Origin: Alentia gelatinosa
Taxonomy: Eukaryota; Annelida; Polychaeta; Phyllodocida; Polynoidae
DNA length: 64,000 nt
Assembly: GCA_950022655.1 (NCBI GenBank)
Contig: OX465587.1
Coordinates: 22,943,716 to 23,007,715, forward strand
Reading direction: 5' to 3'
Below the pieces are notes generated by a model that ran no database searches, was not told the DNA's origin, and saw only the letters and a program-made list of their open reading frames with translations. The translations under genes were made by a program, and so were the position numbers. Below, piece after piece: positions 13,441-25,560 of the stretch; positions within the stretch are counted from its first letter, which is position 1, and every line of letters starts with the position of its first letter.

Positions 13441-13830
13441 GACATTGCCCCCAGGGCCAAATCTCGATCCAACGTCCAACTCTCGCGAGATCTCACCGTC
13501 AAAGTGACCGCCTCAAAAACAGCCACACCTCGAGGGATGGAACGCCATGTTGCGTTTGATCGTTGGAAACTTTCTGTTCTGTGGAGATTCGGCCTCCCCT
13601 ATTGTGGAAACCCGCCCCTCTTTTATCGAGGCGGGCCTGTTTGTCCTCCGCGTAGGGCATAGTGTGGAGGTGTGACCGTTTCTGTTGATTATAGTGGGCC
13701 GGGCCGAGCCGTCTGCTTGGCCGGGTGTTTGCAAATATTCATGATGTAAGCCGTTATTGGGTTTCGCAGGCCGCACAAAAGGTCTGCACGGAGCCGGGCC
13801 GTGTTCGCGAGGCGGGGTTTGTAAACCCTT
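13441..13830. promoter_or_regulatory. CpG-rich patch with TCTCGCGAGA element
   Basis: The perfect palindrome TCTCGCGAGA at 13481-13490 is the element bound by BANP in CpG-rich promoters in vertebrates. The following 350 bases are GC-rich and include a TGTTTGC forkhead-type site. This is one possible location for an undetected promoter or 5' exon, but no coding sequence supports it. Confidence 0.35.
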
Positions 13831-16800
13831 CCGATTGGCACTGGACTCGAGACATTATTCAAACATTTTAGAGAACCCACATTAAACGTGATTTACTTAC
13901 ACATAGTGCTGGATCCGACACCCACCTGGTCATTTATACACGTCCTATGACCTCACGCAAACAGGAAGGATCCCTCAATTGATCTTTGGTCATAAGTAGT
14001 ACCAACTTGATCAGAAGGACCTATTCCCATTCAGGTGGCATTGTATATATATATGTAACAATTTCTGCGCCAGTGTGTTGTTAATGCCAACCTTGCTGAT
14101 CCACAAAGTAGCAATGCTAAATGAGTAAGGCATATTTCTCCTGAATCTTGGAATTATTTAATCCATATATATGTTATCAAACATGAAAGACTAGAAATCC
14201 TTCAAATAGTATTTATTGTAGGTCATGAAAGTGAAATTTTAAAGGGTTTCAATATTTACACGATAGGACGTACAGGTAGCCGGATTAGAAGAAAAACTTC
14301 CGAATGTCTCCACAGCCATGTCGAAAAGAACACGGTAGTGTCTTTGACATACTGGTGCTAGTGTTCCTGAAGCTGTTACATTTCCCGCAGAGAGAACGAG
14401 TTGACATACAGTATAGTCTTTGTTGCCCCACATACCAGTCACCCCTATGGCCACAGAAAAGCCACCCAGCTCCCTGATTGACCCTGGAGTCCCTGCCGCC
14501 AATTTCACAATCACACAGGAATCTCGATGACTTAAGCCCCATACTACGTGCGTCAGGCTGAACGCTGGGCCGCAGGAGTGTGCCATTTGTGGGTCCGGGA
14601 AAATACCAGGCATAGCATGACATGGTAATAGATGGGTAATTCAAACACTGTGTAGGAGGCGCGAAGATCGATGTGGGTGGACATTGAAGCTATTTTAAGG
14701 GTTTTGTGATCGGATGAATGGGTTTCCCAACACGAATTCCGAAGGGGTTTAAGCGTAGGTGTAAGCAGAAGCATTGGGATGGTAGTCATATAGGGATCTA
14801 TATCTTCTGTTGTCGAGGCAGATTTTCTTGCTGTCTCAGGTTCACGGAAAAGAATCGTTTCTTGAAAATGCTATGAAAGTGAGGTATTGTATCAGTAAGA
14901 AAATCATGTTTCCATAAGCTGCTATTGTTACCAGGTGGTCTCACTGTTTCCCTGGATAGAGACTGGGTTGCATCATTCTGTTCTCAAAAGACTTAGGAAA
15001 ATTCTTGGGAGAATATCTCGAGTTATCTCCAGTGGCTGTGTCTGAACCATTACGACTGCTCGACTCGCTGGTTGATGGATTTTGTCTTCACATTTCCTGT
15101 ATGCTAGATACTACCCCACATGCTCATATATGTGTCTGTACAGGATAGAATATGATTGCCTTATCCTTCAAAATTGGCATGATGTGTCTATCAAGATTAT
15201 GTGCATGCAGTATATTTGTACGATTTAAAGCAATCCAGTCATGATATAAGTACGGATTTGGCATTATGTATTTCGCAGATTAGAGTCAGTTATAGTCTAA
15301 TAGTTGTTACTGCTTAATTTTCAATCCCAGATTCACTAGGACTGGGAGGTGCTAAATCGTAAGGTTTTATGGTCTAAGTGTATCAGCATGTTTTATGAGC
15401 TTCTCCATATCAGTCCATGCATCGTGCATATGGCCGCCTTAATCATTATCACCTATAGGCAATCAGTACACTTAACCCAATTATCTGATTACTAATTACT
15501 TGGTCTATTCTCATAAATCTGCCAAGCCCTGTGATGATGTACTTGTAATATGCTATGATTGTCCACGGCACTTGTGGACATGAATAGGTATATTCCCCAG
15601 GTGTCATAACATGTGCATATTTGTTCATAACAATGACACGATGGGATATTATTCAAAGCTGGGTTCCTCCCTCTCAGTGGTCTGGAGTGTCTGTGGAGGA
15701 CAGAGTACAACATGAAGAGTCACCTGTGTGTAAACGAGTGCCCTCCCTCACCTGTCTCTCTGTAAGCCACTTTGTATTCTTCCCGGGGCAACACCCATTA
15801 AGCAAATGGTAATGTTCCCTCGCCATGCATTATGCAAACTAAGTCATATTGTGAAACATTTCTGAACTTTGTCTTAAACACGACATTTGTGGTTTAAAAA
15901 GAATAGTTATAGACTCTAAAACTAGATTGGACTCTTTGTTGGTCTTTCATGTTTTTTTCCAATGTTTAATAGCACTTGAATTCATTCTAAGCATGTATGT
16001 GAATCGAACGGATAGAATTCAAAGTTAAACAAATTACCCTAAACACGCGAGTTTGACGAGGAAACCCACAGCCCCAGTAAGTCATACACAACACCAAGAA
16101 ACATTGACTAATGGTCCTTACCTCAAAGGTTTTTCCAGCCACCCCGTCATAACCTTGGGGTTAATTAAAGTATGACAATAATCAGATTGATATTGCCGAA
16201 GGTTCATATATATGTATATTACTAAGAAAATGATAAGGTTCCTGTACAAGATACGGTGAACGATGATCTCGTTGGAGAAAGAAAACCCCGTATATTCGTC
16301 AGTGTGACAATGTCAGCGATTATGTAACTTCTAGAGAAGTAAGCAATTACGGGAAATGTAACGGATATAGGGCCACCATCTGTTCATGTCATAAACCAGC
16401 GTCGTCCTACAGAGGATGTTGGAGATTTCCTTTTGACTGGAGGAATGTCACCAGAAGGCTCATCCGACGAGGCCGTGAGGTAACGTTATTTTCTCTTTAA
16501 ACACGCGGTTATTGCCAAAAGAAATTGACCGATTAACGCCTTTGTATAAGCCGAGTTGTAGCACATCTGGAACAGACAGCGGACTATTCAGGATTGAGTC
16601 AGATAACTAGTTACACCATGCCCGAGGCAATGAGAGTGCAGCTTACGATGCCACCCAGTCACGTATGTCTGTGGTGCTTTGTTGTCAGATTTGGCGGCAC
16701 AACGTCCTGTGTATTATTGTAGGGATATTGGTAAAGTACATTACTTACGTGGATCTTGAAATAATTCTCTGGAATGCAATAACACTTAAGTCGGTGGATG

Positions 16801-17339
16801 CTTATTTAACTCAAATATGTAGCTCTTATGTGATACTGGGTTTACGACTCTTTGTTTCATCCATCTATATTGGATTGATCTGGATTTTTTAAAAAGTAAA
16901 CGACATTTGAAGAAGACATCGGCACCGAGGACTAACACTGGGATAAAGAACATACATATCCAAAAGGACTTCACCGAGTAAGGGTTATTTGGTTTATTCT
17001 TTTAGGGCCTAAAGTCTAGACGATATGTTAGGCTGATATGATCTGTCTGAGGGCAATTTTATTGACAACGTACCGCGTTTCTCTGTGAGGATTTGACGAA
17101 TAAAGAAGCTGGTATGAATTTAATAAATTGATTGATAGGCAAGATAAGCTGTTCGCGGTGAGACAGACGATGTACATACCACTGGTTTATAGTGGGTCTT
17201 GAAGGTTAATATGATTATGACGACTTGTGGTCGCTGCTGGAGTCAGGTGCATTGACCAGTCATAAATCTAGGTGGGCTTCCCTGCAGACACACCACTTAG
17301 TCCTGGCCCTGCTCAAATAGGAAATACAACCTGAGGTAC
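13831..17339. other. Non-coding stretch
   Basis: AT-rich. Random open frames up to 124 codons on the minus strand near 14239-14644 show no domain and overlap in two frames. Confidence 0.5.
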
Positions 17340-17407
17340 AAATTTATCCCCATATTAGCTGCCGGTAGGCGGCGGGACGGCGCCGTCATGATGACCAGGC
17401 TGACCCA

Positions 17408-17500
17408 CCTCACAGCTTGTACCTCTCCCAGCACATGCTGCGTGCTGCCGCGCCTCACAGCTTGCTATTCTCCCAGCACAGGCGATCTCCCGCTGCCTAG
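17408..17500 (+). repeat. Imperfect 45-base tandem duplication
   Basis: CTCACAGCTTG...CTCCCAGCACA occurs twice in direct orientation at 17409 and 17454, within a GC-rich patch (17340-17530). Confidence 0.6.
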
Positions 17501-17530
17501 AACCTGCATGCCCTCGTCCATTTCCCAGCG

Positions 17531-20500
17531 TGAATTGGTTTCACGCAGAGTTTAAAATTTAATTGACGGATTTGCCAAAAGTTAGTCTTTTCATAGTTTC
17601 GGCAGGGTTCTGAATTGTCAGCTGTCTTTCAGCGTCGCTTTTCAAGGTGCAAATGTCAAGTGGTGTGATGCTTCATTATCTATCCTTTTTAGGTTGTGGG
17701 TCACCATCATGGTCAGTTGACCGTTAATGGTGTATATTTCTGTGTTGGTTTCACCGCTGTATATGACTAGGGTGGCCATCAGTGTGGTCCCATCACTGAT
17801 TGCAAGTGAAAGGAACAAGATTCCACTTATCGAAGTTCTCCCAATAACCACTGTGCAAGTCTTTGGGTTGCTGTGTGTAAAATTGGTCCCCTTGTAGTGC
17901 ATATAAGCAAAGTTACAAAGAAGACATTAGTTGAAGAAAAAGAAAATCTAAAGTAGGATTTTGAGCATAGATTTGATGATGAATTTATTTTGTTCAAGTT
18001 TAGTGGGTTTATGTATCCCTTCTTTCACTGATGTCTCTTATATTCACTACTTGTGTGCATTGTTGACGCTGCCTTTCGTGACTCAAGGCAATTATTCTGT
18101 CATTGAAAGGTTCAGGTACTTATTAAAGAAATATATTGGCTGGATGTAACCCCAAATTAACATAAAGATGAAATACATTTTGTATAGAACATCTTATCAT
18201 TAGTATATACCTTCCAGCCAAAAACCTAAAAAGTCCCGCAAAAAATATAGCCATGATACAAGATTCTTTGAAATTTTCTACTTTGGCCCACTTAATGCAG
18301 AACGTACAATACGGCCAACATACGTCCCCGGATTCAAATGTAAATAGAGATTGTTTACAAAAATATGTTTTCAGCCCCTACTACCAGTGACTGCCCCCTT
18401 ATTCGACATGCCTCCGTAGACATATTACCTGCAGTCAACAAGACAAACGTCTGTGAAATATTACAAAACCATATTTGTGCAGACGTGTTCAGGTGGGGAA
18501 TACCGTGCGTGTGTGTCAGGGGTGTTAAGGTATGAATGTAGTTTGTGGGGGTGGATAGTTGTGTTGACTCTTCGATATTTGACCATGCCTACCTGTTTGG
18601 GCACACATAGCCTGTGTATACGTTTCATATGGCCTGCTGCGCTTGTTACAAGGAAGACCGAATTCTTTTCCTATTGGAGGTTAAACGGGTCCTTACTCCG
18701 TTTATTCTCAGTAAATCGCTTAGAGGTTACATTTCGAACGCCAATGTTTAGAGTCACACCAACTTTTTTTTTTTCATCAACAAAATATTGCTCAGTTGTG
18801 TTGGTGAGGACAATTTTTTCCCATAGTCCAACAACACAATTGACTAAAAGAAAATTGTAAAATCCTTTTGAGGAGTGTTGTATTTCTGACAGAGTTGATA
18901 GGAAATCTTTGCATGGGAAGGGTAACAGGATAAAATCAGTGTTAATCTGAGAGGTGAATCGCGTGCATTGTCGGGGTAAGTTCTGGTCGAGGTAGACACC
19001 TAGATGCGCTTTGTGAACTCTTCGCAGTTTGCCTTCCGTGGAATGTAGACCTGGACGCCCACCTCACAAAAATTGACACGTGAAACAACGAGTTCTGTCT
19101 TCCCCTGATAACACCTGTTGTATACCTGGCTTACTAAGTGGAGACACTAACCACAAGACTGCTCCAATTGGCCACTGTGTTACCCAGCCAAGCATTGTGT
19201 TACTTTAGGCAGGGTCTCGATCGTATCATTTTGATCCCTGACACAGGAATAGGGTACAATTTGCATCCCAGATCAGCAGAAACCGAAATTTGGTTGAGAC
19301 TAAGGGAGATTGCACATGAGCTGGAGATTGCTACATGTTTTATATGTGTATAATCACTTGAATTGATCTATAGTTCTATATGACTCCATGACGCTATGAA
19401 TGGAAGATTAATCATAGGTGTTATCAGGGAACGGATATATTATTTTGAGTCTGTTCATTAAAACGCTCATTGGCTCATTGCCACCGGTATTAAGCAGAAT
19501 TAAATAGCAGTATGTTGCAGAGACTATGATCTTGTTCATATAATGATGTTCTTGGTGCCACAAACTAAACTATACCCACAGTTTGTTGAGTCTTGTATTT
19601 GATTATCCACGGATGGTTATAAGAACATTACAACATTTTTAGTTGATTAACACTTATAGTTCCAACCAGTTTCGGCAGTATTGCCTTTGCCAGGGATCAA
19701 GTGAGCAATATTATGTTTCTCAAGTGAGTTAGTGTCTAAGGTCTTCTTTCGTCAACATTTCAGATTGAGTTGATTTGATAACTTTGGTTAGAATTTGAAT
19801 AAGCTATCGCTGATACTGCAATTGTCATTTTATGTCAGGAAATTCTGTCAATTTCCACGCATCGTCAGGATGCACACTACCAGAGTTGTATATGCGTTTA
19901 TATAATATATGGTTTTGCTCTTTGTCCAAAACCTGGCTTAGATGCAGTCTATAGAGGATACACCTCAGACATCGCTGATTAAAACCAGTCATTTCCTGAC
20001 ACAGCCAGCGGAAGTCTGGCATTGTGTGAGGTATACGATGAAGAAAAAAGTCAAGGGCTCGTTGAGGAATCAGTGAAAATGTGCTTTTTTTGTATCGGTC
20101 AGGTGCACATGGTTCTGTGTAATTACCTCCCAGGGAGATCATACACAGCTACGACCGCCAAAGAAAACGCAACTGTATTCATCTAATGTAGATGAAAGCA
20201 CATACAAGAGAGGGAAAAGCACCCCAGTGTTCCGAAAGGAAAACTATTAGTTATAAATGTTTACTGATGAAATACTCCCTCGGAAGTGTGTAGGTTTTTT
20301 TAGAGCCCTTGCGGCCTGGTGGCCCATCATGGAACGCTTAAGAGGTCTGCAAAGAAATATGTCAAGGAAGGGAAATAAATAGGGTTTCATGACGCTGACC
20401 TTTTACAAAAGCCTGGTTTCAACTCTGCATCAATGGTCTGTTGACAGACTGTGTTCAGTCTGCCTTCCTCAGACAGACTTTATTTCTGGAGTCCTTTGTG

Positions 20501-22919
20501 TAGGAAACAGCGCTCTAGTACTTGAAATACCTTTTTAAGGAGGGTGTTTTGGTTTAATGTGTAGGCAGACCTTTCTTCCCATTGTAAGACAAGGTTTGCT
20601 CTTACTCAGAGGCCGGTGTCAGATGTTGACTATTTTTCAATTTTACCTTACCACCGGCAGTTATTGAGAGAGCCTCGTTGACTTGGAAACCAATGGCAAA
20701 TACAATGTATAAATGCTCTAGTCTTCTTCACTTTCTGGTGTTTCATTGTTTTCTTTTTTCAGTCAGTTGATGTTTCATAATTCAATGTTAGGAATTCCAT
20801 GGAGGAAGTTATATTACCAGCATTTATATCTTGCCAATCCTGCGTGAAGTCGTAAAATGCTGTGATAGTACCTGTAAATTAGGTCGGGCAAAAAAACGCT
20901 TAACTGACATGATAATTTAGCTATACATTTTCCTCAGTGAAATGCTCTATGGTGGTCATATGGCTTTAGCATTATAATCCTAATAGCCATGTCACACACA
21001 ACATCCCTTGTTGTGATCACTTAGATACTACCGATGTCTAGACAGATGTGTGACAAAAAAAATGACAAAGTATGCTTCCTACACACATTCACAGTAATAA
21101 AATACCTCTATTTGTGTTTACTGCTAAACATGGGCTGTTGACCAGTGTTACTTGCAAGTTAGGTGATACTGATGGAAACGCGTTGATGTTGCCACACCCA
21201 CTACTGGGGGGGGGGGGGGGGGTCAGTTAAGAATTACAGAGGACAGCCGCCAGTGCACAATTCCGTAGCTTAACCGTCTTTACAACACACCTGCATGTAG
21301 CTACTATGGGCAGTGTGGAGTAGCCTTGATGTGAGGACATTCTACGTTCTCTGTCAGTGCTCTGAGTCACCTCCACGTGAGGACATCAATGGGGACGGAG
21401 GCTGGAGACTTAATGTACTCACTGACCCTTCTTAGTGCACCCCAAGCACGCACCCAGCATCCCTCACCGGACAATAATGAACATCATGCTAAAGTCTATA
21501 GAGGCATGGTGATTGAGTGGGCGGATAGGAACATCGTCCTTAATAAGGTAACGAACAGTAAACCTCAGATATGAAGCATAGGAAATGTAACACAACAGCC
21601 CCAAATCATTGTAAGAAACCTGTTTAATGCTCTCGTGCTGTTCGCTGCTTTGCGGTCAGCGGCATAAATGGTTACATGAAGACAACTTTGAAAGTCGTGA
21701 GTTCCCTTTTGGTGCCGTTTCTGTGCCACCCCGCCCCCTCCACGCCCTCCCCTCCCCCCTATTCTCCTCTGCCCCCTTAACCCTCACCTGCCCATCATGG
21801 CCTCTCTGGTGGGGTGCAATGGAGGGTGACTACTTGGCCTGAGAAAGGCACGTACCCTGGTCAGTGGGCTGTGGAAGAGACGGGGTCATCGACATGCTTC
21901 TTTACCTGTATTTTTTGACCCGGCTTTGTGGTGTTCCACAAGGGCTGCTTCTAGTGCCCCACTTATTGTATGTGCAAAACATACTTGGCAGGGCGAGCAG
22001 CTTGAGGCTGTGAGGGGGATGAAGGGTCAACAGGTCCGCGGGCAGGTGGCAATTTACATGGAGGTAGGAGTTTCCTTGGGGGGGGGGGAAGTACCTAGTG
22101 TATGGTCCGGTCAGACTGCATAATGCTGAGGACTTCAAGGCTAATGTACATATTCAGCTGTTCTGGGCCATTTTTCATTGTAAAAACATTAGTATGTGTG
22201 AAGATGAGAGTGAATGCGAATAGATTTCTTAATCCCCTCTGGTCCAATAAAGTGTAGGGCTAAGGGAGGAAGTCAAGTACATGTATCGGGTGTGAGATAA
22301 GAATGAGAATTAGGTAGGATGGATTAGGTAGAATGCTGGTATTGTAGTAACACACAGAGCATGTCGAACAATAATTTATGTATAGGTCAATCAAGGTGCA
22401 AAAACAAACATGTCAAAACACCTGTCTGAACTGCATGTATTATGTATGAGATGCAAAAATGACATCTGACTGCGGTGAACACTTATCTGCTTCATATTAT
22501 TAGAGATTCATAATGTAAAAGCTAATGTACAGATCGGCAATTCTGAATATATCTTAAGTAGGCACTATTTTCACTGAATATGCAGCTTAAGGCAAATCTG
22601 CGACCATTTCCAAGTATGTACGTTTGCACTTCTAATGCAGATTTATTACACGAGGGTGCATGTCAAGCAAACCTGTAACTGGACAAGACCCCAATCTCTA
22701 TTGATGACAAGAGGGGACACTGAAACAAAGGGAACCGGCTGGATGTATTGATCAAGAGGGTAGATAAGGCATATCCAAAGGGGTCATCCTAGTGCAGCTT
22801 GGCCTTTTATCAGCTTAAGAGGGCGTTCAGGTGCAGAAAGCTTGTGACTTTATAAACAAAGAGGCGGTGATGTGATGCCCAGACTTTGACTAAGTAAGCT
22901 GAGGAGACTACAGTCACCT
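17531..22919. other. Non-coding stretch
   Basis: AT-rich. Contains a decayed hammerhead-like segment at 19665-19701 (minus strand), a run of 17 G at 21206-21222 and a run of 11 G near 22079. A 135-codon open frame at 18453-18860 has no recognisable domain. Confidence 0.5.
21206..21222 (+). repeat. Poly-G run (17)
   Basis: Homopolymer seen directly; its length may be unreliable in an assembly. Confidence 0.8.
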
Positions 22920-23110
22920 GCCCGGTATATTGACGTTTTGAAGTTACGGCACGCAGACTACACCTCTCCCACGGACAGCACCGGGTCACGTTACCAACGA
23001 CAGGTTTCTGAGAGGTCCGGGCGCCCGGGGCGAGTGAAAATCACACCGGGCGAGCGGGTCGGACGCTGATTGAGTTGTCACAAAACGCCGACAGACGCTG
23101 CTGACGTCAC
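22920..23110. promoter_or_regulatory. GC-rich patch with full CRE
   Basis: GC-rich segment ending in a TGACGTCA palindrome at 23102-23109. No open coding exon. Possible CREB/ATF-bound element. Confidence 0.3.
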
Positions 23111-23869
23111 AGGGAATCGTTCAGTCTGGTGGAGGAATGAAACTTTGAAGAAGAATATCTGCTTTTTGAGCTTTGCTTGAATGACAATTTTTTGTTCATT
23201 TTTGGAATGCGTACTTTTGATATTTTTTTTATAAATTAACTCCAGAGTGTAATATTGCTAGGAAAAAGAGGCAATCATATGGACCGTTTCTATTGGCCGA
23301 CTATTTGACACCGATAAATGTTTGGGGGGCACTGACGCCAAATCGCTGAATGGAAACGAAACCTGCAGAGAATGCTCAAATATTAATTGTGCATAGATTA
23401 TATAACAATACCAATTAAATCTGTTTGTACCCAGAAAGTACAATAGAAATAGTGCCCACATTACACCCTCACCGATAGATTGATACCGATATGTATGCAG
23501 TCGGTGGCACCACCGACAGGCTTTTAGGGGAACTCAAATAATCGGCCAATGGAAGCGGGCATTTTAGTGTGACGAGGTTTAACATAGATGAGAAATATTT
23601 GCAGGCAATGAAAGACAAATGTAAGGCTGAGCCTTGAATCTACCGTTCAGCAATACGCAGGTTGTGCATTCATCATTTTCTCTGCCATGTTTGAAATGAT
23701 GATAAACCACCTTTGACAAAACTTTTAGATAATACGAATACATGATCCCCATATCCAACAAGCGAGATTTGTACATGCTTGTCTAAAATTGCTCCTATGA
23801 AGACCTATATCGATACCTACCATTCTAATTATATACTTAATTGTTGCGTGACACATTGCATATGGTTAC
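23111..23869. other. Non-coding stretch
   Basis: AT-rich; nothing recognised. Confidence 0.5.
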
Positions 23870-24430
23870 ACGTCACATGCACCACTTTACATGTAGAAGT
23901 GACCACGTTACGAGTAGAGGTGCGTCATGCTATGTGCAGAGATGCAAGTTATCTGAAGATATGCACACATTAGTTGCAGAGGTGCACGTTATATAACAGG
24001 GATGGAAGTTTGCCAGCAAATGACGAAAATCCGAAATTCTTAAATTCCCATTCATAATTTAAAAAATCAGCAATATTTACACAACAGCAGCACCCACTGG
24101 CTTGAAGCACCCGGTGTTAGACCTTGACCATTGCGGGCCAAGCCATCATAGGCCGCCAGCAGTGATGCAGAATGCTGCTACGGCCGGTGCAACTGCCGAC
24201 AGTGTACTAAATCCTAAAACTAACAGTGCTGCCAAACGAGATTTGAATTCAAATTGATTAATAGCTCATCTCTTGAAAAATACTGTCACATTTACGTCAT
24301 CTTTTGTAATTTCCTTTTTCTGCTTAGCCCCAACTTTTATCCCTCTATTTATATATAACGGTGCAGCATATTACTTGTAAAGTGCACCACATTACGTGCT
24401 TGGGTGCACGTTATGTGTTGAAAGTGTGTT
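23870..24430 (+). repeat. Imperfect 20-base tandem array split by a MITE
   Basis: Degenerate units of the type AGGTGCACGTTATGTGTTG recur at about 20-21 base spacing in 23870-23996 and again in 24358-24430. The gap is filled by the inverted-repeat element 23997-24345. Confidence 0.55.
23997..24345. mobile_element. Non-autonomous hAT-like element
   Basis: Begins CAGGGATGGAAGTT and ends with the reverse complement of AGGGATAAAAGTT. Short CAGGG-type inverted ends suit the hAT superfamily. A shorter relative with the same end lies at 34306-34487. No transposase. Confidence 0.5.
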
Positions 24431-25199
24431 GTGAAGGGTAGACTGTCCCAGAGACTACTCACTGGGGTAGGTGTCATGGCCCGCGGTCATCGTCACTCTC
24501 CCGTTTACAAGTCATCACACCTACAAAAAAAGTCCCCCGAACAAGGTGTCACCTCCATTAGTGCATGCGGTTACACTCCACCGACTTCTATCCCAGTCCC
24601 GGATATGTTCTCTGCGTTTTTAATGAAACAGGAAAGATGTGGGAGATCTACATCCGTGTGTTAATGGTGGAATGTGTTTGTTTGCACTCTAATTGCTTCT
24701 GGCCGATCTTTAGTCGATTGTCGAAGCCACCCGCTATTCCGCATTGCCACCCAAGCTTTATCAACAATCCTGTAAAGCCTATAAGACATCTATTTTCCCC
24801 CGATTCATCCCGACCATCGGCTCGGTGGGAGTCAGGATGTCTATTTCCCATATTAAACCTTGCTGAATCAATATGAATTTACAGTTGTCCAAAATGGAAT
24901 TGAGCTATTCAAGATTAATTGACGAGTTGGGAAAATGATCTCCAAACAACATTGGATTTCAAATTGCAGTATCGAGCCTGACGTAACGAACGAAACAGAA
25001 TTTCTATGAATCAATGACAAGTATAAAAAACAGTATAGCAATTTTTCAACTCTTCCCGCTTCCACAGAAAGAAAAAACTCACAATGGTCGTCACTTTGTT
25101 TCCTGTGTAACAACCACATCTAGAGTAAACCTTCCATGAATCTTGACAAGTTTGTAGTAAAACATGTCGGCTTTTCTTTTAGCTTGTGCCTGTGGCGCC
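24431..25199. other. Non-coding stretch with a TIR-element fragment
   Basis: Holds the 24774-24846 fragment described separately. No exon recognised. Confidence 0.5.
24774..24846. mobile_element. Short copy of the AAGCC-ATAAGACA TIR family
   Basis: A 35-base block (24798-24832) matches 31873-31907 at 34 of 35 positions, and the adjoining AAAGCCTATAAGACA matches the ends of the 31847-32453 element. Confidence 0.65.
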
Positions 25200-25560
25200 T
25201 TGCTGTGAGGAAATAAGGCAATTGGCGAAGTAGACCACTTGTAACCCCGGAGGCCGTCCCAGCGTGCGGCTTTTGTCCGCGCTGAGAAACCCTACCTGGT
25301 CAAGCGGAACCGGAAACGCACGCCGCCATCATGGCGTCCTTCCTTTGTGCGCCACCAGGGGTGTTCCCTCGATGTAATTTAAGGGCAGTCTCGGGAAATT
25401 TCCTCTTTTCTTTTTTTCCTTTTGGAGGGTAACGTGGGGAATGCGTGTCGAGAGGCTGTTGTTGTTGGGGAGGTTACGGCGTGTTACGTCAGCGTGACGT
25501 GAGCGTGACGTTACGCGGGGTACGTTACGTCCACCTCGCCCCTACCGTCACACACGCGCA
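25200..25560. promoter_or_regulatory. GC-rich patch with YY1-like and CRE-like motifs
   Basis: GCCGCCATCATGGCG at 25323-25337 contains back-to-back YY1-type cores. A run of TTACGTCA, GTGACGT and TGACGTTACG words follows at about 25487-25531, and CCACCAGGGGTG at 25352 is CTCF-like. This composition is promoter-like, but no first exon with TPR coding could be found beside it. Confidence 0.35.

Noticed and set aside
18453..18860. 135-codon + strand open frame
   Set aside because: Low-complexity hydrophobic and Phe/Thr-rich translation, no domain, no conserved signature.
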